Shown: positions 13,569 through 15,129 of the stretch, piece after piece
How positions within the stretch are numbered: the first letter of the stretch is position 1
How the letters are laid out: the number at the start of each line of letters is the position of its first letter
Assembly (NCBI GenBank): GCA_005888865.1
Contig: VBCL01000004.1
Location: 1-15,129, forward strand
Direction: 5' to 3'
DNA: 15,129 nucleotides
Source of the DNA: Betaproteobacteria bacterium
GTDB lineage: Bacteria; Pseudomonadota; Gammaproteobacteria; Burkholderiales; Casimicrobiaceae
Notes under the pieces: model-generated
Seen by the model: the letters and a program-made list of their open reading frames with translations, nothing else
What the model was told of the DNA's origin: nothing
Databases searched by the model: none
Position numbers and translations under genes: made by a program

Positions 13569-14268
13569 TTAGGCCGCGCATGCCGCGACTCCAATAAGCA
13601 GACCGGGCACCGCGCTCGCGTCCACGGGGCGGCTGAACAAATAGCCCTGGCCAAGCTTGCATCCCGCTGCTCGCAGCCAGTGGCGCTCGCCCTGCGTTTC
13701 CACCCCCTCAGCGAGCACCTCGAGGTTTAGGCTATGTCCGAGTGTGATCATCGAGCGCGCGATCGCGGCATTGGCAGGATCAGAGTCGATGTCGCGCACG
13801 AAGGACTGGTCGATCTTCAATCGCGATATCGGAAGCCGCTTCATGTAGCCCAGGCTCGAATACCCGGTTCCGAAATCGTCTATCGACAAACGCACACCGA
13901 GCGATCGCAACGCGCGGAGAACGCCGATCGCTGCATCGGTGTCGCGCGCGAGCAGGCTCTCCGTCAACTCGAGGTCGAGTCGTCCCGGCGCCAGCCCAGC
14001 GTCGCGCAGTGTCGCCGCGACCATTGCTACGAGACCTTTTTGCAGCAACTGACGCACCGAAAGGTTGATGCTGATCGCCAGCGGGGGAAGTCCCATCTTT
14101 TCCCACAGGGCCAGTTGACGACATGCGGTGCGCAGTACCCATTCGCCTATGGGTACGATGATGCCTGTCTCCTCCGCTAGCGGGATAAACGTGCAAGGAC
14201 TCGTAAGCCCGCGTTCCGGGTGATTCCATCGCAACAGCGCTTCGAGGCCAACAATCGTCCCGGAAGCG
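13569..14268 (-). pseudogene. EAL (c-di-GMP phosphodiesterase) domain, separated by a frameshift from its PAS-GGDEF half
   Basis: The frame carries a near-complete EAL domain: LEALLRWNHPERG (the EAL motif), SINLSVRQ (Asn ligand), LDLELTESLLA, LSIDDFGTGYSSLGYMKRLP, SRLKIDQSFVRDI, LAEGVETQGE and GQGYLFSRPV. The residues expected for metal binding and catalysis are there, so the domain was probably active before damage. In intact GGDEF-EAL proteins, HY is followed by QPQVDLA-SG; here the seven codons between them are reduced to 5 bases, a loss of 16 bases that puts EAL out of frame with GGDEF. In this frame possible starts lie upstream of the junction, e.g. 14483, but they would read the GGDEF region out of frame. 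Ends with TAA at 13569. Confidence 0.85.
14070..14268 (-). repeat. 199-bp perfect inverted duplication, copy 2 (inside the EAL domain, presumed source)
   Basis: This copy lies in its natural protein context on the right-hand side of the domain: it continues into INLSVRQLLQKG and the rest of the EAL domain. Its other end, at 14268/14269, coincides exactly with the frameshift that separates the GGDEF and EAL reading frames. The two copies are 658 bp apart in opposite orientation, so recombination between them could invert 13412-14069. Confidence 0.95.
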
Positions 14269-15129
14269 GATAGTGCAGCAGGAATTCGCCACGTTCGAGC
14301 GCGCCGTGCAACCGCATTTGAAGCAGGACCCGTTCGTCGATCGTGCTCGACAGATCGCGGGTGAAGGTCTGGACGTTGTTGCCCCCGGTGCGCTTGGCCA
14401 GGTACATCGCCGCATCGGCATTCTTGAGAAGATCTTCGGCATCGACGCCATCTTCGGGATAGCGGCTGACACCGATGCTGCAAGTAATCCTTAACGCGTG
14501 TCCTGCCACGGTCATCGGTTCCGCTACCGCAGCCAGAATCCGGTTGACGATCGTTGCGATCGCATCGTCGCCGATAGCCCCCCTGGCCAGCAGGATGACG
14601 AACTCGTCGCCGCCGAGGCGGGCGATCGTGTCATCTCCGCGCAGGCATGATTGAAGGCGCACTGCGACGCCGCGGAGCAACTCGTCGCCAGCGGAGTGCC
14701 CCAGGCTGTCGTTGATGAACTTGAACTGATCGACGTCGACGAACAGGACGAGAAACGGGCGCGGTGCGAGCGACGCTTCAGTAATGGCTTGCCCCAGCCG
14801 CTGGCCGAACAGCACCCGGTTGGGTAGGCCCGTCAGCCCGTCGTAGTTGGCCAGCTGGTGCAAATCTTCCTGTTGTGTCACGGTGGCAGTTACGTCGTGG
14901 ACGATCACGACGCTGTGGGTCATCGCGCCGGATCCATCGAGCACGGGTGCGATGAACAAGTCGTTCCAGAACAGGCTCCCGTCCTTGCGATAGTTGTGCA
15001 ACAGCACTCGGACTTCGCGTCGGGCCTGCAAGCCCTCGCCCACAGAGGCGACGGCCGCGTCGTTGCCATGCGTGCGCAAGAGTGTCTGAAAATTCTGGCC
15101 GAGGATTTCTTCCTGCGTGTAGCCGGTAA
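14177..15129 (-). CDS. PAS-GGDEF diguanylate cyclase part of a PAS-GGDEF-EAL protein (partial at right edge, frameshifted at 14269)
   Basis: The frame is open to the right edge, so the N-terminus is outside the window. The first residues (TGYTQEEILGQNF, then NYRKDGSLFWNDLFIAPV and VVIVHDVT) are the second half of a PAS sensor domain. The GGDEF domain follows: DGLTGLPNRVLF, FVDVDQFKFINDSLGHSAGD and ARLGGDEFVILLARG, with intact GGDEF and the inhibitory RxxD site (RGDD) five residues before it. The linker ends ERGEFLLHY, after which the frame leaves the homologous path at 14268 and reads PLPGRLLAS to a stop at 14177. A truncated PAS-GGDEF protein could still make c-di-GMP. A small sequence error restoring 16 bases would give a normal fused PAS-GGDEF-EAL protein. 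Confidence 0.85.
   Translation of the reverse strand, partial: TGYTQEEILGQNFQTLLRTHGNDAAVASVGEGLQARREVRVLLHNYRKDGSLFWNDLFIAPVLDGSGAMTHSVVIVHDVTATVTQQEDLHQLANYDGLTGLPNRVLFGQRLGQAITEASLAPRPFLVLFVDVDQFKFINDSLGHSAGDELLRGVAVRLQSCLRGDDTIARLGGDEFVILLARGAIGDDAIATIVNRILAAVAEPMTVAGHALRITCSIGVSRYPEDGVDAEDLLKNADAAMYLAKRTGGNNVQTFTRDLSSTIDERVLLQMRLHGALERGEFLLHYPLPGRLLASKRCCDGITRNAGLRVLARLSR

Noticed and set aside
13052..13597. Open frame encoding an apparent EAL-domain protein on the plus strand
   Set aside because: Only the 199-bp duplicated segment is EAL-like; flanks are out-of-frame metC. It is a by-product of the rearrangement.
13213..14268. Composite transposon or insertion sequence bounded by 199-bp inverted repeats
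   Set aside because: The interior holds only metC and EAL coding remnants; there is no transposase, and the arms are coding sequence of the EAL domain.

Overview
The window is GC-rich, densely packed chromosomal DNA from a proteobacterium. I favour a betaproteobacterium, from the DUF4743-type Nudix protein, the short (309-residue) 6-phosphogluconate dehydrogenase, the proteobacterial-type MetC and the CCCTTCGAC / GCCCGGGTG palindromic intergenic repeats. This placement is by gene content only and is moderately to weakly supported. There are no rRNA or tRNA genes, CRISPR arrays or recognisable transposase genes.

Layout. 1-614 (minus): 5' part of a Nudix hydrolase that runs off the left edge. 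638-2788 (plus): a SerB-like HAD-IB phosphatase, folD (one-carbon metabolism) and an exported DUF3617 protein. 2838-3475 (minus): a type II toxin-antitoxin pair (ParE/RelE toxin, ribbon-helix-helix antitoxin) with a promoter carrying two perfect palindromes, one over the -10 element.

3486-9764 (minus) is the metabolic centre of the window. Five tightly coupled genes, in transcription order, encode a glutamine-synthetase-like ligase, an extracytoplasmic solute-binding protein, an iron-type alcohol dehydrogenase, a class I amidotransferase-type gamma-glutamyl hydrolase and an aldehyde dehydrogenase. The first two joints are ATGA overlaps, the third is a 4-base gap and the last is a 10-base gap. 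The set reads as a complete gamma-glutamylation route for an amino alcohol: cap the amine with glutamate, oxidise alcohol to aldehyde to acid, then release glutamate plus an amino acid. The classical putrescine (Puu) pathway uses an amine oxidase at the step where this operon has an alcohol dehydrogenase.

9839-12354 (plus): an EamA-family permease, a 180-base intergenic stretch with two palindromic repeats, then 6-phosphogluconate dehydrogenase and gluconokinase sharing a GTGA overlap (gluconate to 6-phosphogluconate to ribulose 5-phosphate). The gluconokinase gene is followed after 4 bases by a broken cystathionine beta-lyase gene.

12359-15129 is visibly damaged. The metC-like gene has lost one base near its start, about 16 bases in the middle, and most of its C-terminal region. 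In place of that region sits a perfect 199-bp inverted copy of part of the EAL domain of the neighbouring PAS-GGDEF-EAL gene (minus strand, running off the right edge). The EAL gene itself has a frameshift of about 16 missing bases exactly at the edge of the shared segment. Either this is a real microhomology-mediated rearrangement that wrecked two genes, or it is a chimeric read or assembly artefact; the sequence alone cannot decide.
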